Assembly (NCBI GenBank): GCA_903918595.1
Contig: CAIXFB010000224.1
Coordinates: forward strand, 1-25,379
Reading direction: 5' to 3'
Length of the DNA: 25,379 nucleotides
Source of the DNA: an uncultured Actinomycetes bacterium
Lineage (GTDB): Bacteria; Actinomycetota; Actinomycetes; S36-B12
Positions 1 to 7,394 of this stretch are shown here, one piece after another. How positions within the stretch are numbered: the stretch's first letter is position 1; each line of letters begins with the position of its first letter. Both the position numbers and the translations under genes were made by a program. Under the pieces are notes generated by a model. It was not told the DNA's origin. It did not search any database and was given only the letters and a program-made list of their open reading frames with translations.

Positions 1-1
1 C

Positions 2-1300
2 TTATTCCTCAAAACCGGCGCGGCCTTTGAAGATGAGGTCGACCTGCAACCTGTAGAGCCGGCCTTTCGCTATCAATTCGCAGATAACTCCACCGCTGTT
101 ATGCCGGGTGTAGATCCGGGAATGTGCGCCCACGCACTCGGAGATTCACTCGGCGGTTCGGCAGCACAGGAATGGCGCTCATTTATGGAACGCGCTGCTC
201 GCATGTGGCAACTCACCCGTGGCCCATTTCTGCAATCACCACTAGAGGGCTGGCGCACTTTACTGCCACTAGCGAACCCTGCCGATGTTCGCACGATCGC
301 TCCTTTCACCTCGTTACGTTCCTTAAGCCAGTCGTATTTCTCTGACCCTCGACTGGTGACGTTGGTAGACCGCTATGCCACCTACACCGGATCGGACCCG
401 CGCAAGGCGCCTGCCGTTTTGGCCACCGTTCCTTACGTTGAGCAAGCATTTGGTGCTTGGCATTTGGGTGGCGGTCTCGGCACTCTCGCCGACGCACTCG
501 CTCGACGATGCGATGCGTTGGGAGTAGAAATACGCCTTGATTGCGACGTGAGCGCAATTCGCACTAACGCTTCTGGCGTCACAGCGGTCATCGCACACGA
601 TTCCGAGATTGCAGCCGACGTGGTGGTGGCCAACTCTGATGCCGGCCAGACCTACACCCAACTGCTCGATGACCCACGAGCCAAGAAAGCAGCCGGTGCA
701 GTGAGTAAGAACGAACCTTCGCTCGCGGGCTTTGTCATGCTTCTCGCAGTCAAGGGGCGCACCCCCGACATTGCGCACCACAACGTGTGGTTTCCCAAAG
801 ACTACGACGCAGAGTTCGACGCGATCTTCGGCCGCAAGCCTCATCTGGTTGCTGATCCAGCCATATATGCATGCGTTCCAGATGATCCCGAGATGCGACC
901 AGATGCCGACCATGAATCCTGGTTTGTGCTGATGAATGCTCCTCGGCACGACCCTTCAGGCCGTTCGGGAATTGACTGGTCAGTGCCCGGCCTTGCCGAT
1001 ACCTACGCGAACTCAATCCTGGAAAAACTAGCCGAGCGAGGTGTAGACCTTCGCGATCGAATCCTGTGGCGTGAATTGCGCACCCCCGCCGATTTAGAGC
1101 ACGACGTTCGAGCACCAGGCGGCTCTATCTATGGATCATCAAGCAACGGCGCCCGCGCCGCTTTCAGCCGGCCAGCGAATGCCTCACCCATTCCCGGACT
1201 CTTTCTTGTGGGTGGTTCAAGCCACCCGGGAGGCGGACTACCACTCGTGGGAATGGGCGCCGAGATCGTGGCGAATCTGGTAGGTCCAGCACAGCGCTAA
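2..1300 (+). CDS. CrtI/CrtD-type carotenoid desaturase, 5'-truncated by window edge
   Basis: The reading frame is open from base 2 to the TAA at 1298-1300, so at least 432 C-terminal residues are present and the N-terminal FAD-binding GxGxxG segment lies outside the window. The C-terminus carries the family signature GGSSHPGGGLPLVGMGAEIV, and the middle has an AHHNVWF segment that matches AHHNIHF in the crtI product encoded at 3389-4948; this supports a FAD-dependent phytoene-desaturase-like fold. Family members desaturate or isomerise carotenoid polyenes at the membrane. The HPGGG form of the C-terminal motif is, from memory, more typical of CrtD-like or CrtN/P-like enzymes than of the primary phytoene desaturase, so this is probably a second, later-acting desaturase or oxidase. 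It is separated from the other crt genes by the opposed metF. The exact substrate cannot be read from sequence. Confidence 0.85.
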   Translation, partial: LFLKTGAAFEDEVDLQPVEPAFRYQFADNSTAVMPGVDPGMCAHALGDSLGGSAAQEWRSFMERAARMWQLTRGPFLQSPLEGWRTLLPLANPADVRTIAPFTSLRSLSQSYFSDPRLVTLVDRYATYTGSDPRKAPAVLATVPYVEQAFGAWHLGGGLGTLADALARRCDALGVEIRLDCDVSAIRTNASGVTAVIAHDSEIAADVVVANSDAGQTYTQLLDDPRAKKAAGAVSKNEPSLAGFVMLLAVKGRTPDIAHHNVWFPKDYDAEFDAIFGRKPHLVADPAIYACVPDDPEMRPDADHESWFVLMNAPRHDPSGRSGIDWSVPGLADTYANSILEKLAERGVDLRDRILWRELRTPADLEHDVRAPGGSIYGSSSNGARAAFSRPANASPIPGLFLVGGSSHPGGGLPLVGMGAEIVANLVGPAQR

Positions 1301-1324
1301 CGGTTTCTATTGCGCCGCTTGCAT

Positions 1325-2224
1325 CTAGGTCATACTTCCTAAGCCGAGTGCCGAGTACACCTCGCGCGTTGAGGTCGATCGATTGAGCGTGTAGAAGTGC
1401 AAACCTGGCGCACCGGCTGCAAGGAGTTCCTCGGAAAGCTCGACCGCAACCTCCACACCCAGTTGGCGCACCGCTTCAGCATCATCGGCGACCCGCCGAA
1501 ATCTCTGCGCAAGTTGAGTCGGAAAATCGGCGCCAGAGAGTTCCGCGAATCGTTCGATTTGCGCAACGTTGGTAACCGGCATCAGACCGGGAATGATGGG
1601 AATTTCGCAGCCGTGCGCCTGAGCTGCTGCAACCAGGCGCTCGTAGTCGGCACACGTAAAGAAGAATTGCGTGATGGCGAACTCTGCACCCGCATCTTGT
1701 TTCATGGCCAAGGTGCGAGCATCTTGATCGAGATCGGCAGACTCTGGATGCTTCTCGGGAAATGCAGCTACCCCCACCGAGAAGTTGCCCAACTCCTTAA
1801 TGAGTGCAACAAGTTCATCCGCGTGGTTCAGACCATCCGGGTGTTGTTCCCATGGTGCCCGCGCGCCGCCGGGCGGGTCTCCGCGCAAAGCCAACATGGT
1901 GGTGACGCCTGCATCGGCGTATTGCGCGATCACCGCTCGGAGTTCATCCCGGGAAGCACCCACACACGTCAAATGGGCGACTGGTGGAATGGTCGTTTCT
2001 TCCGCGATAGCCCGAGTGATGCGCACCGTTCGATCTTGGGTTGACCCACCAGCGCCGTATGTGACGGAAACAAAACTGGGACGGAGTGCCTCAAGTTCGC
2101 GAACCGCCTGCCAGAGGTTGGCTTCACCTTCATCGGTCTTGGGCGGGAAAAGCTCAAAGGAGAAGGAGCGGGCGCCACTTGCAAGGACCTCACCGATTGA
2201 ATCTGTCGAGCGCCGGGGATCCAT
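1325..2224 (-). CDS. metF: 5,10-methylenetetrahydrofolate reductase
   Basis: A 299-residue protein of the MTHFR family, which reduces 5,10-methylene-THF to 5-methyl-THF for methionine synthesis. Family signatures are SFELFPPKT near residues 22-30, the VSVTYGAGGSTQDRT segment near 53-67, ALRGDPPGG, and QFFFTCADY. Length matches the usual roughly 290-300 residues. The ATG at 2224 is supported by a TAACCT -10 hexamer (2237-2232) ending 7 nt upstream, suggesting a leaderless message; no Shine-Dalgarno is visible. It is divergent from crtE with 53 bp between chosen starts and convergent with the upstream desaturase (24 bp gap). A metF homologue beside a polyprenyl diphosphate synthase is a conserved actinobacterial arrangement (from memory Rv2172c/Rv2173). 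Function is inferred from the family. Confidence 0.93.
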   Translation of the reverse strand: MDPRRSTDSIGEVLASGARSFSFELFPPKTDEGEANLWQAVRELEALRPSFVSVTYGAGGSTQDRTVRITRAIAEETTIPPVAHLTCVGASRDELRAVIAQYADAGVTTMLALRGDPPGGARAPWEQHPDGLNHADELVALIKELGNFSVGVAAFPEKHPESADLDQDARTLAMKQDAGAEFAITQFFFTCADYERLVAAAQAHGCEIPIIPGLMPVTNVAQIERFAELSGADFPTQLAQRFRRVADDAEAVRQLGVEVAVELSEELLAAGAPGLHFYTLNRSTSTREVYSALGLGSMT

Positions 2225-2231
2225 GAGCGAA

Positions 2232-2237
2232 AGGTTA
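2232..2237 (-). promoter_or_regulatory. -10 element of metF, leaderless
   Basis: The minus strand reads TAACCT, followed by 7 nt and the metF ATG. This fits the TANNNT -10 consensus at the distance expected if transcription starts on the A of the start codon. No -35 hexamer is clear. Confidence 0.6.
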
Positions 2238-2264
2238 CTGGGAGCACCGATCTAGGGCACCGTC

Positions 2265-2270
2265 TAGGCT
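2265..2270 (+). promoter_or_regulatory. -10 element of crtE, leaderless
   Basis: TAGGCT ends 7 nt before GTG 2278, which selects that GTG over the in-frame GTG at 2272. The preceding sequence repeats TCTAGG at 2251-2256 and 2264-2269, a short direct repeat that may be coincidental or an operator half-site. Confidence 0.6.
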
Positions 2271-2277
2271 CGTGCGC

Positions 2278-3369
2278 GTGAGCGCCCAGGTCCACCCTCT
2301 TGATGCCGCGGACTTGCGGCCGCGAGTGCAGCTCGTGGTCGAGGAGGTCATCGCCCGTCAAGCCCTGGCGATGGGCGCGGTGAGTTCTGATCTCACTCCG
2401 CTCATCGATTCACTCACCGGTCTGCTCTCCGGCGGGAAAAGGCTCAGGCCGGCATTTTGCTACTGGGGGTGGCGCGGAGCCGCCAACGCTGACAGCTTCT
2501 CCGAATGCAGTGAAGAGTCGGTCATGCGAGCTGCTTCGGCACTCGAATTCCTGCAGGCCTGCGCGCTCATCCACGACGATGTCATGGACGGATCAGATAC
2601 CCGTCGCGGTCTGCCCGCCGCGCATCGACACTTTGAATCCACCCACCGTGACCAAGGCTGGATCGGTTCGGCTGAAGGCTTTGGAGTGGGTGCAGCAATC
2701 CTGCTTGGGGACCTGTGCCTCTCATGGGCCGATGAACTCCTGTTGACCAGTGGACTCGGAGATGCTGCAGCGTGCCGGGCGAAGGGTGTCTATGACGAAA
2801 TGCGGACTGAACTCATGGCCGGTCAATACCTCGACCTTCTCGAGCAAGCGCGAGGCGGAGGGTCAGTCGACCGGGCATTGAACGTCATTCGCTACAAATC
2901 GGCCAAGTACACAATTGAACGGCCACTGCACATTGGTGCGGCGATTGCCGGTGCTGAGCCTGCTGTATTTGCCGCGTACTCCGGCTATGGACTCCCCCTT
3001 GGTGAGGCGTTCCAACTCCGCGATGACATCCTCGGCGTGTTCGGTGACCCCAGTGAAACCGGAAAACCTGCCGGTGATGACCTCCGCGAAGGTAAGCGCA
3101 CCGTGATGATCGCCCTCGCCCTAGAAAAGGCCTCCGCGGCCCAGGCTGCTCAGGTCGGCCGCTTGCTCGGTGATCCTGACCTCGACGCCGCAGGAATCAC
3201 GGAACTGCAGGCCATCATTGAGGAAACCGGGGCCCTGTCCACCACTGAGCAGATGATCGGGGATCTGCTCGAATTGGCGTTGGAATCGTTGACCACCGTC
3301 GAGCTCGAACCTGAGGCTGTGACGATCCTCACCGGCCTGGCCCATGCTGCAACTCGCCGCAGAGTCTGA
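2278..3369 (+). CDS. crtE: Geranylgeranyl diphosphate synthase (polyprenyl synthetase)
   Basis: A trans-isoprenyl diphosphate synthase of about 363 residues. It condenses IPP with allylic diphosphates, here most likely making GGPP for phytoene. The two Asp-rich motifs are visible: LIHDDVMDGSDTRRG near residues 98-111 (first, DDxxD) and QLRDDILGVFGD near 247-258 (second). The GGKRLRP motif near 52-58 binds pyrophosphate. The start is placed at GTG 2278 because a -10 TAGGCT lies 7 nt upstream; GTG 2272 in the same frame is an alternative. It heads a crtE-crtI-crtB series with short gaps (19 and 35 nt). The actinobacterial orthologue in this gene neighbourhood is annotated idsA2 in mycobacteria, so some product may also feed quinones or other isoprenoids. 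Chain length is inferred from context. Confidence 0.9.
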   Translation: MSAQVHPLDAADLRPRVQLVVEEVIARQALAMGAVSSDLTPLIDSLTGLLSGGKRLRPAFCYWGWRGAANADSFSECSEESVMRAASALEFLQACALIHDDVMDGSDTRRGLPAAHRHFESTHRDQGWIGSAEGFGVGAAILLGDLCLSWADELLLTSGLGDAAACRAKGVYDEMRTELMAGQYLDLLEQARGGGSVDRALNVIRYKSAKYTIERPLHIGAAIAGAEPAVFAAYSGYGLPLGEAFQLRDDILGVFGDPSETGKPAGDDLREGKRTVMIALALEKASAAQAAQVGRLLGDPDLDAAGITELQAIIEETGALSTTEQMIGDLLELALESLTTVELEPEAVTILTGLAHAATRRRV

Positions 3370-3388
3370 ACTGCACCAGACTTAGTCC

Positions 3389-4948
3389 ATGGCCTCTCTT
3401 TCTTCCCGTCTCACACGCTTCATGCCACGAACCTCACCCCGCACCGTTACCGGCCCCACGGACAACGTGGTGATCGTGGGCGCAGGCTTGGCAGGCCTCT
3501 CTGCAGCCATGCGTTTGGCAGGTGCCGGGCGCAAGGTAACAGTGCTTGAACGTGAGTCGGTGCCAGGTGGACGGGCTGGGCGCCTGAACATTGAAACCGC
3601 AGATGGCACCTATCGTTTTGATACCGGACCCACGGTATTGACGATGCCCGATCTGATCGCCGATGCATTTGACTCCATCGGTGAAGACATGAACGACTGG
3701 CTCGAACTGCAGCCGGTCTCCCCCCTGTATCGCGCGTTCTACCCCGATGGCTCACAGCTTGACGTGCACAGCAACGTCGATGAAATGGCCCAAGAAATTG
3801 AGCAGGTCATCGGACCGGACGAGGCCGCTGGATACCGTCGTTACGTCGAATTTGTGTCGAAGCTCTACAAGTACGAGATGAAAGATTTCATCGATCGCAA
3901 TATCGACTCTCCTTTCGATCTACTGACTCCTGACCTGGCTCGCTTGGTGGCGATCGGTGGCTTCCGAAAGCTCGCACCCAAGGTTCGCGAGTACATGACC
4001 GATCCGCGCACCGAGCGGATCTACTCATTCCAAGCCATGTATGCCGGCCTTTCTCCCTACGACGCATTAGCGATCTACGCGGTGATCGCTTACATGGATT
4101 CTGTGGCCGGCGTTTTCTTCCCCAAAGGTGGAATGCACGCGTTGCCCGCCGCTATGGCAGCTGCAGCGGAAAAGAACGGGGTCGTCTTCCAATACGACAC
4201 GACAGTGACCTCAGTGGAAACGCAAGGAGATCGAGCGGTTGCAGTTCACACCGCTGCCGGCGAGCGCATACCCGCCGACGTGGTGATCTTGAACCCGGAT
4301 TTGCCGGTCGCCTACCGCGATTTGCTCGGAGTGGAGCCATGGTCCGTTAAGCGGCTTGACTACTCGCCGTCATGTTTCTTGATGCTTGCCGGATCGTCTG
4401 CGAAATATTCAAAGATCGCGCACCACAACATTCATTTCGGGCACTCGTGGCGGGGCGTGTTCGATGAACTCATTGACAAGCAACGACTCATGAGTGATCC
4501 GAGCATCTTGGTGACCAACCCGACCTACTCAGATCCCGAACTCGCACCGCCTGGCAAAGAGCTCTACTACGTTCTTTTTCCAACACCTAATCTCGACGCA
4601 CCCATCGATTGGAAAGAGACTGGGCCCCGCTACCGCGATGAGGTGGTGCGCACGCTCGAGGAGCGTGGATACATCGGCTTCGGTGATGCAATCAAGGTGG
4701 AGAACTTGACCACCCCCCTTGATTGGGCCGATCAAGGAATGGAACGCGGGGCCCCGTTTGCATCAGCGCACTCCTTTATTCAGACCGGTCCTTTCCGGCC
4801 GGGAAACTTGTGGGGCGAGAACGTCGTGTTCACCGGATCAGGCACCCAGCCAGGCGTTGGTGTTCCCATGGTGTTGGTATCTGGCCGTCTTGCTGCAGAG
4901 CGGGTCACCGGCCCAGATACGACGTATCGATCTCGCGCACAGCGCTGA
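3389..4948 (+). CDS. crtI: Phytoene desaturase
   Basis: A 519-residue FAD-dependent enzyme that converts phytoene to lycopene by successive desaturations. The N-terminus has a dinucleotide-binding motif VVIVGAGLAGLSAAMRL (about residues 27-43) followed by an ERESVPGGRAG segment, and the C-terminus has TGSGTQPGVGVPMVLVSGRL, both diagnostic for CrtI. There is a short N-terminal extension before the Rossmann fold. It starts 19 nt after crtE without a Shine-Dalgarno; a weak -10-like CAGACT (3377-3382) ends 6 nt before the ATG, so either coupling to crtE or an internal leaderless promoter is possible. An alternative in-frame ATG lies at 3422. Its placement between crtE and crtB makes this the main desaturase rather than the protein at 2-1300. 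Confidence 0.95.
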   Translation: MASLSSRLTRFMPRTSPRTVTGPTDNVVIVGAGLAGLSAAMRLAGAGRKVTVLERESVPGGRAGRLNIETADGTYRFDTGPTVLTMPDLIADAFDSIGEDMNDWLELQPVSPLYRAFYPDGSQLDVHSNVDEMAQEIEQVIGPDEAAGYRRYVEFVSKLYKYEMKDFIDRNIDSPFDLLTPDLARLVAIGGFRKLAPKVREYMTDPRTERIYSFQAMYAGLSPYDALAIYAVIAYMDSVAGVFFPKGGMHALPAAMAAAAEKNGVVFQYDTTVTSVETQGDRAVAVHTAAGERIPADVVILNPDLPVAYRDLLGVEPWSVKRLDYSPSCFLMLAGSSAKYSKIAHHNIHFGHSWRGVFDELIDKQRLMSDPSILVTNPTYSDPELAPPGKELYYVLFPTPNLDAPIDWKETGPRYRDEVVRTLEERGYIGFGDAIKVENLTTPLDWADQGMERGAPFASAHSFIQTGPFRPGNLWGENVVFTGSGTQPGVGVPMVLVSGRLAAERVTGPDTTYRSRAQR

Positions 4949-4983
4949 ATCGGGCGCCGCGAGCGGGCTGCCACAATGTGCAC

Positions 4984-5964
4984 ATGAGTAGCCGGGATCT
5001 CGATGCCGCGGGGATCACCGATCCCCACATGCGCGAGTCCTATGAGCGATGCCGGGAACTCAATGCTCAGCATGGCAAGACCTACTACCTCGCAACTTTG
5101 CTGTTGCCCCCCGGTAAGCGCCCCTATGTTCATGCTCTCTACGGATTTGCTCGATATGCCGATGAAATAGTTGATGATCTTTCTTCAACACTGACCGACG
5201 AGGAAAAAGCCGAATGGCTGCAAACGTGGGGCGATGCTTTTCTCGCCGATATAGGTAGAGGCTATTCCGAGGATCCCGTGTGCATGGCGGTCGTAGACAC
5301 GGTGCGGCGCTGGAACATACCTACCGAATACTTCACGGCATTTCTGAAATCCATGCGAATGGACCTGACCGTTACCGAATATGAGACCTACGACGATCTT
5401 TACGAATACGTGTACGGCTCTGCTGCGGTGATCGGCCTGCAAATGGTTCCGATTCTGGAGCCGACCACCCCCGAAGCGTATGAGCGGGCGATGGATCTCG
5501 GGGTCGCTTTCCAGCTCGCGAATTTTGTGCGCGACGTCAATGAAGACCTTGACCGTGGTCGCGTGTATCTCCCGATGGAAGACCTACGGAGATTTGGTGT
5601 CGATCGGGCCGTACTGGAGGAGCGAGTGGCCACGCCAGAAGTCAAAGCAGCACTACGGCATCAGATCGATCGGGTGCGCAGGCTTGAAGCCCGCTCGCGC
5701 TCAGGCGTGGAGATGCTGCATCCCTCATCGCGCGACTGTATTGAAGCGGCACGGGTTCTGTACTGCGGGATAGCAGAGCAGGTCGTGCAGATCGATTACG
5801 AGATCTTCAAAAAGCGTGCCCGCGTTCCGATTGTGCGTCGTCTTGCAGTGGCCCTACCCGCGTGGGCGAGGGCGGTTCGGGCCCGCCGAAAATACGGACC
5901 AGGTCACGTGCACGGCATCAATCCTGGTTCTGGGAGCGCACCCACACCGGCGGCCCACTCATAG
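4984..5964 (+). CDS. crtB: Phytoene synthase
   Basis: A 326-residue squalene/phytoene synthase family protein that joins two GGPP molecules head to head to give phytoene. Both Asp-rich signatures are present: YADEIVDD at about residues 58-65 and NFVRDVNEDLDRGRVYLP at about 180-197. ATG 4984 is chosen because the frame upstream overlaps crtI and lacks homology; a -10-like CACAAT (4972-4977) ends 6 nt before it, which again suggests a leaderless or weak internal promoter, and there is no Shine-Dalgarno. The last 47 bp overlap antiparallel with the 3' end of crtYd. The C-terminal tail rich in Gly, Pro and Ala lies in this overlap and is probably non-catalytic. Confidence 0.95.
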   Translation: MSSRDLDAAGITDPHMRESYERCRELNAQHGKTYYLATLLLPPGKRPYVHALYGFARYADEIVDDLSSTLTDEEKAEWLQTWGDAFLADIGRGYSEDPVCMAVVDTVRRWNIPTEYFTAFLKSMRMDLTVTEYETYDDLYEYVYGSAAVIGLQMVPILEPTTPEAYERAMDLGVAFQLANFVRDVNEDLDRGRVYLPMEDLRRFGVDRAVLEERVATPEVKAALRHQIDRVRRLEARSRSGVEMLHPSSRDCIEAARVLYCGIAEQVVQIDYEIFKKRARVPIVRRLAVALPAWARAVRARRKYGPGHVHGINPGSGSAPTPAAHS

Positions 5965-6316
5965 GCGTTCGTTCAACACCGCGCCTACCCCAAAAGATCC
6001 ACAAAGAAATTGACAGCAGTACGAGGGCAAAGCCGAACAGCAAGTCTTCAATCGGTGCAAAGGCGAGCCGGCCTTCCCCGATAAAGGGAGGCGGACCCGA
6101 TTCGGGTGACGTGTTACCAATGATCGCCTCGCCGTCGTACTTGACGATGCCGAAGCCGGTGAACATTCCATTGGTGATGAGTTGGAAAAAGAAGATGATG
6201 GCGTATGAGGTCCAGAAAATTGGTCGAGTGATCATCCGAGTACGGAAAACAAAGAGGTCGCAGATCACGGCAAAGACCACTGCAATCAGGCCAATCTGCG
6301 TGTAACTCAGGCTCAT
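5918..6316 (-). CDS. crtYd: Lycopene cyclase domain subunit, CrtYd type
   Basis: A 132-residue membrane protein with about three hydrophobic helices, a pattern matching the second half of actinobacterial heterodimeric lycopene cyclases (CrtYc+CrtYd, or the C50 CrtYe/Yf relatives). The segment APIEDLLFGFALVLL (about residues 86-100) contains the PxE(E/D) motif typical of this family. Its ATG overlaps the crtYc stop by 4 nt, so the two are translationally coupled, as expected for subunits of one complex. The soluble C-terminal tail overlaps crtB antiparallel by 47 bp. Known members cyclise lycopene ends to beta or epsilon ionone rings; which ring type is made cannot be told here. Confidence 0.85.
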   Translation of the reverse strand: MSLSYTQIGLIAVVFAVICDLFVFRTRMITRPIFWTSYAIIFFFQLITNGMFTGFGIVKYDGEAIIGNTSPESGPPPFIGEGRLAFAPIEDLLFGFALVLLSISLWIFWGRRGVERTPMSGPPVWVRSQNQD

Positions 6317-6645
6317 GCGATTTCATCCCCCGCCGGCCAGCCCCGAACACTTCTGACCGCTTCAAGGGTGAGGATTGAAGCTATCGGGATCACGATGAAG
6401 AACAACAGTTCATCCAGAGGAATCTCACCCGGCAGATACACGCCAAGAATGCGATCGGTATCGAACCACCAATGACCCTGGGAAATCGCGTAGGCATCCC
6501 ACACGAGAAACGGCAACGTGACAGGCAGAACTGTTAGCAGTAAACGCCGCGGGCGCTTGAACACTCTGGTGCGGAGCGCAAATTCAAGCCACATCGAACC
6601 GACCAAAACGAAAACCAGAACCGCGACATACGAGAACTGGCCCAC
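6313..6645 (-). CDS. crtYc: Lycopene cyclase domain subunit, CrtYc type
   Basis: A 110-residue protein with about three membrane helices. The segment GVYLPGEIPLDELLFFIVIPI (within about residues 68-88) carries the PLDE motif equivalent to PxE(E/D) of CrtYc/CrtYe subunits. It forms a two-gene unit with crtYd (4-nt overlap) and runs towards crtB. GTG 6645 is preceded directly by a G-run (AGGGGG) that is too close to be a normal ribosome binding site; a weak -10-like GAGTAT (6657-6652) ends 6 nt upstream, overlapping the -10 of the divergent thiamine operon. The start is therefore only moderately certain. The partner and pathway are inferred from the family and from the neighbouring crtE-I-B. 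Confidence 0.85.
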   Translation of the reverse strand: MGQFSYVAVLVFVLVGSMWLEFALRTRVFKRPRRLLLTVLPVTLPFLVWDAYAISQGHWWFDTDRILGVYLPGEIPLDELLFFIVIPIASILTLEAVRSVRGWPAGDEIA

Positions 6646-6650
6646 CCCCC

Positions 6651-6656
6651 TATACT
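6651..6656 (+). promoter_or_regulatory. -10 element of the TPP riboswitch-pnuT transcript
   Basis: TATACT is the best -10 match upstream of the riboswitch and would start transcription near 6663, leaving a leader of about 115 nt that begins shortly before the aptamer. No clear -35 is seen. It overlaps the presumed crtYc promoter on the other strand. Confidence 0.55.
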
Positions 6657-6677
6657 CTCATTCAACAACACAACATG

Positions 6678-6768
6678 CACGGGAGCTTCGGCCAACGAAG
6701 CTGAGAGGGTGGCACACGCGCCACCGACCGTTTAGAACCTGTTCGGGTAATGCCGGCGTAGGGAGGAA
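6678..6768 (+). ncRNA. TPP riboswitch (THI element)
   Basis: The conserved TPP aptamer core is readable. GGGAGC at 6681-6686 leads into stem P3 (AGCTTCG 6684-6690 pairing CGAAGCT 6696-6702, 7 bp), then CTGAGAG at 6701-6707, an extra stem GGTGGC/GCCACC (6709-6714 with 6720-6725), TAGAACCTG at 6733-6741, and CGGGTAATGCCGGCGTAGGGA at 6744-6764 region forming P4/P5. P2 pairs ACGG 6679-6682 with CCGT 6728-6731. P1 is not obvious. The terminal GTAGGGAGG contains the GGAGG at 6762-6766 that serves pnuT, 11 nt before its ATG, so ligand binding most likely hides the ribosome binding site (translational control). No intrinsic terminator is seen. Confidence 0.93.
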
Positions 6769-6777
6769 AAGATTCTC

Positions 6778-7392
6778 ATGTTCAATTCACTCGCAGTTGC
6801 CTTTGTTGCATGGGGCTATGAAGTAACTTTCCTTGAATTGGGCGCGGTTATCACGGCGTTTTTGGGGATTGGGCTCGCCATTCGCGGCACCCGCTGGGCG
6901 TGGCCTTTCTACTTCCTCTCGAGTCTGCTCTACGGCTGGTTGCTCTGGGAGTTTGCTCTCTATGGCACTGCAGCACTGCAACTCGTCTTCATGGCCGCTG
7001 CAGTTTGGGGCTGGTTTGGCTGGGGTCCAAAGGGCATCGCACCCACCACTCTTTCCCCTCGATCACGTCTCATCATCGTGGCAGGTGGCGCGGTGGCGTG
7101 GCTGGCACTCGTGCCGGTCCTCGCGGCGATAGGCGATCCGGCACCGTGGCCTGACACATTTGTTTTTGTATTCAGCGTGATCGCCCAAGTCCTGATGGTG
7201 CGTGAATTCGCTGAGGCGTGGTTGCTGTGGATTGTGGTGAATGTTGTTGGTGTTGCTCTCTATGCAACACAAAGCTTGTGGTTCACGTCGCTCTTCTACG
7301 CGGTTCTGATCATCATGGCAATTGTGGGTTGGCGTTCGTGGCAGGCTCGACGAGCACCAACAAGCGAATCGGCTATCCCCGTAACTGCCTGA
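6778..7392 (+). CDS. pnuT: PnuC-family transporter, probable thiamine transporter PnuT
   Basis: A 204-residue, strongly hydrophobic protein with about seven predicted membrane helices. The Trp/Tyr-rich segments around residues 57-82 (YGWLLWEF...AAVWGWFGW) and 135-185 (FAEAWLLWIVVNVVGVALY) match the PnuC family of facilitated vitamin transporters. PnuC takes up nicotinamide riboside, but members under TPP riboswitch control are classed as PnuT for thiamine; the riboswitch directly upstream is the reason for the thiamine call. PnuC-type transporters depend on a cytoplasmic kinase to trap the substrate, and a P-loop kinase follows after 2 nt. The riboswitch carries the Shine-Dalgarno. Substrate assignment is inference from regulation. 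Confidence 0.85.
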   Translation: MFNSLAVAFVAWGYEVTFLELGAVITAFLGIGLAIRGTRWAWPFYFLSSLLYGWLLWEFALYGTAALQLVFMAAAVWGWFGWGPKGIAPTTLSPRSRLIIVAGGAVAWLALVPVLAAIGDPAPWPDTFVFVFSVIAQVLMVREFAEAWLLWIVVNVVGVALYATQSLWFTSLFYAVLIIMAIVGWRSWQARRAPTSESAIPVTA

Positions 7393-7394
7393 CA

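Noticed and set aside
323..949. Long minus-strand frame antisense to the desaturase
   Set aside because: No family resemblance; it mirrors the conserved carotenoid desaturase frame on the plus strand.
1397..2044. 215-codon plus-strand frame opposite metF
   Set aside because: Antisense of a clear MTHFR gene, without family motifs or start signals.
4723..4983. N-terminal extension of crtB overlapping crtI
   Set aside because: The extension encodes low-complexity Arg-rich sequence antiphase to the conserved CrtI C-terminus; phytoene synthases start near ATG 4984.
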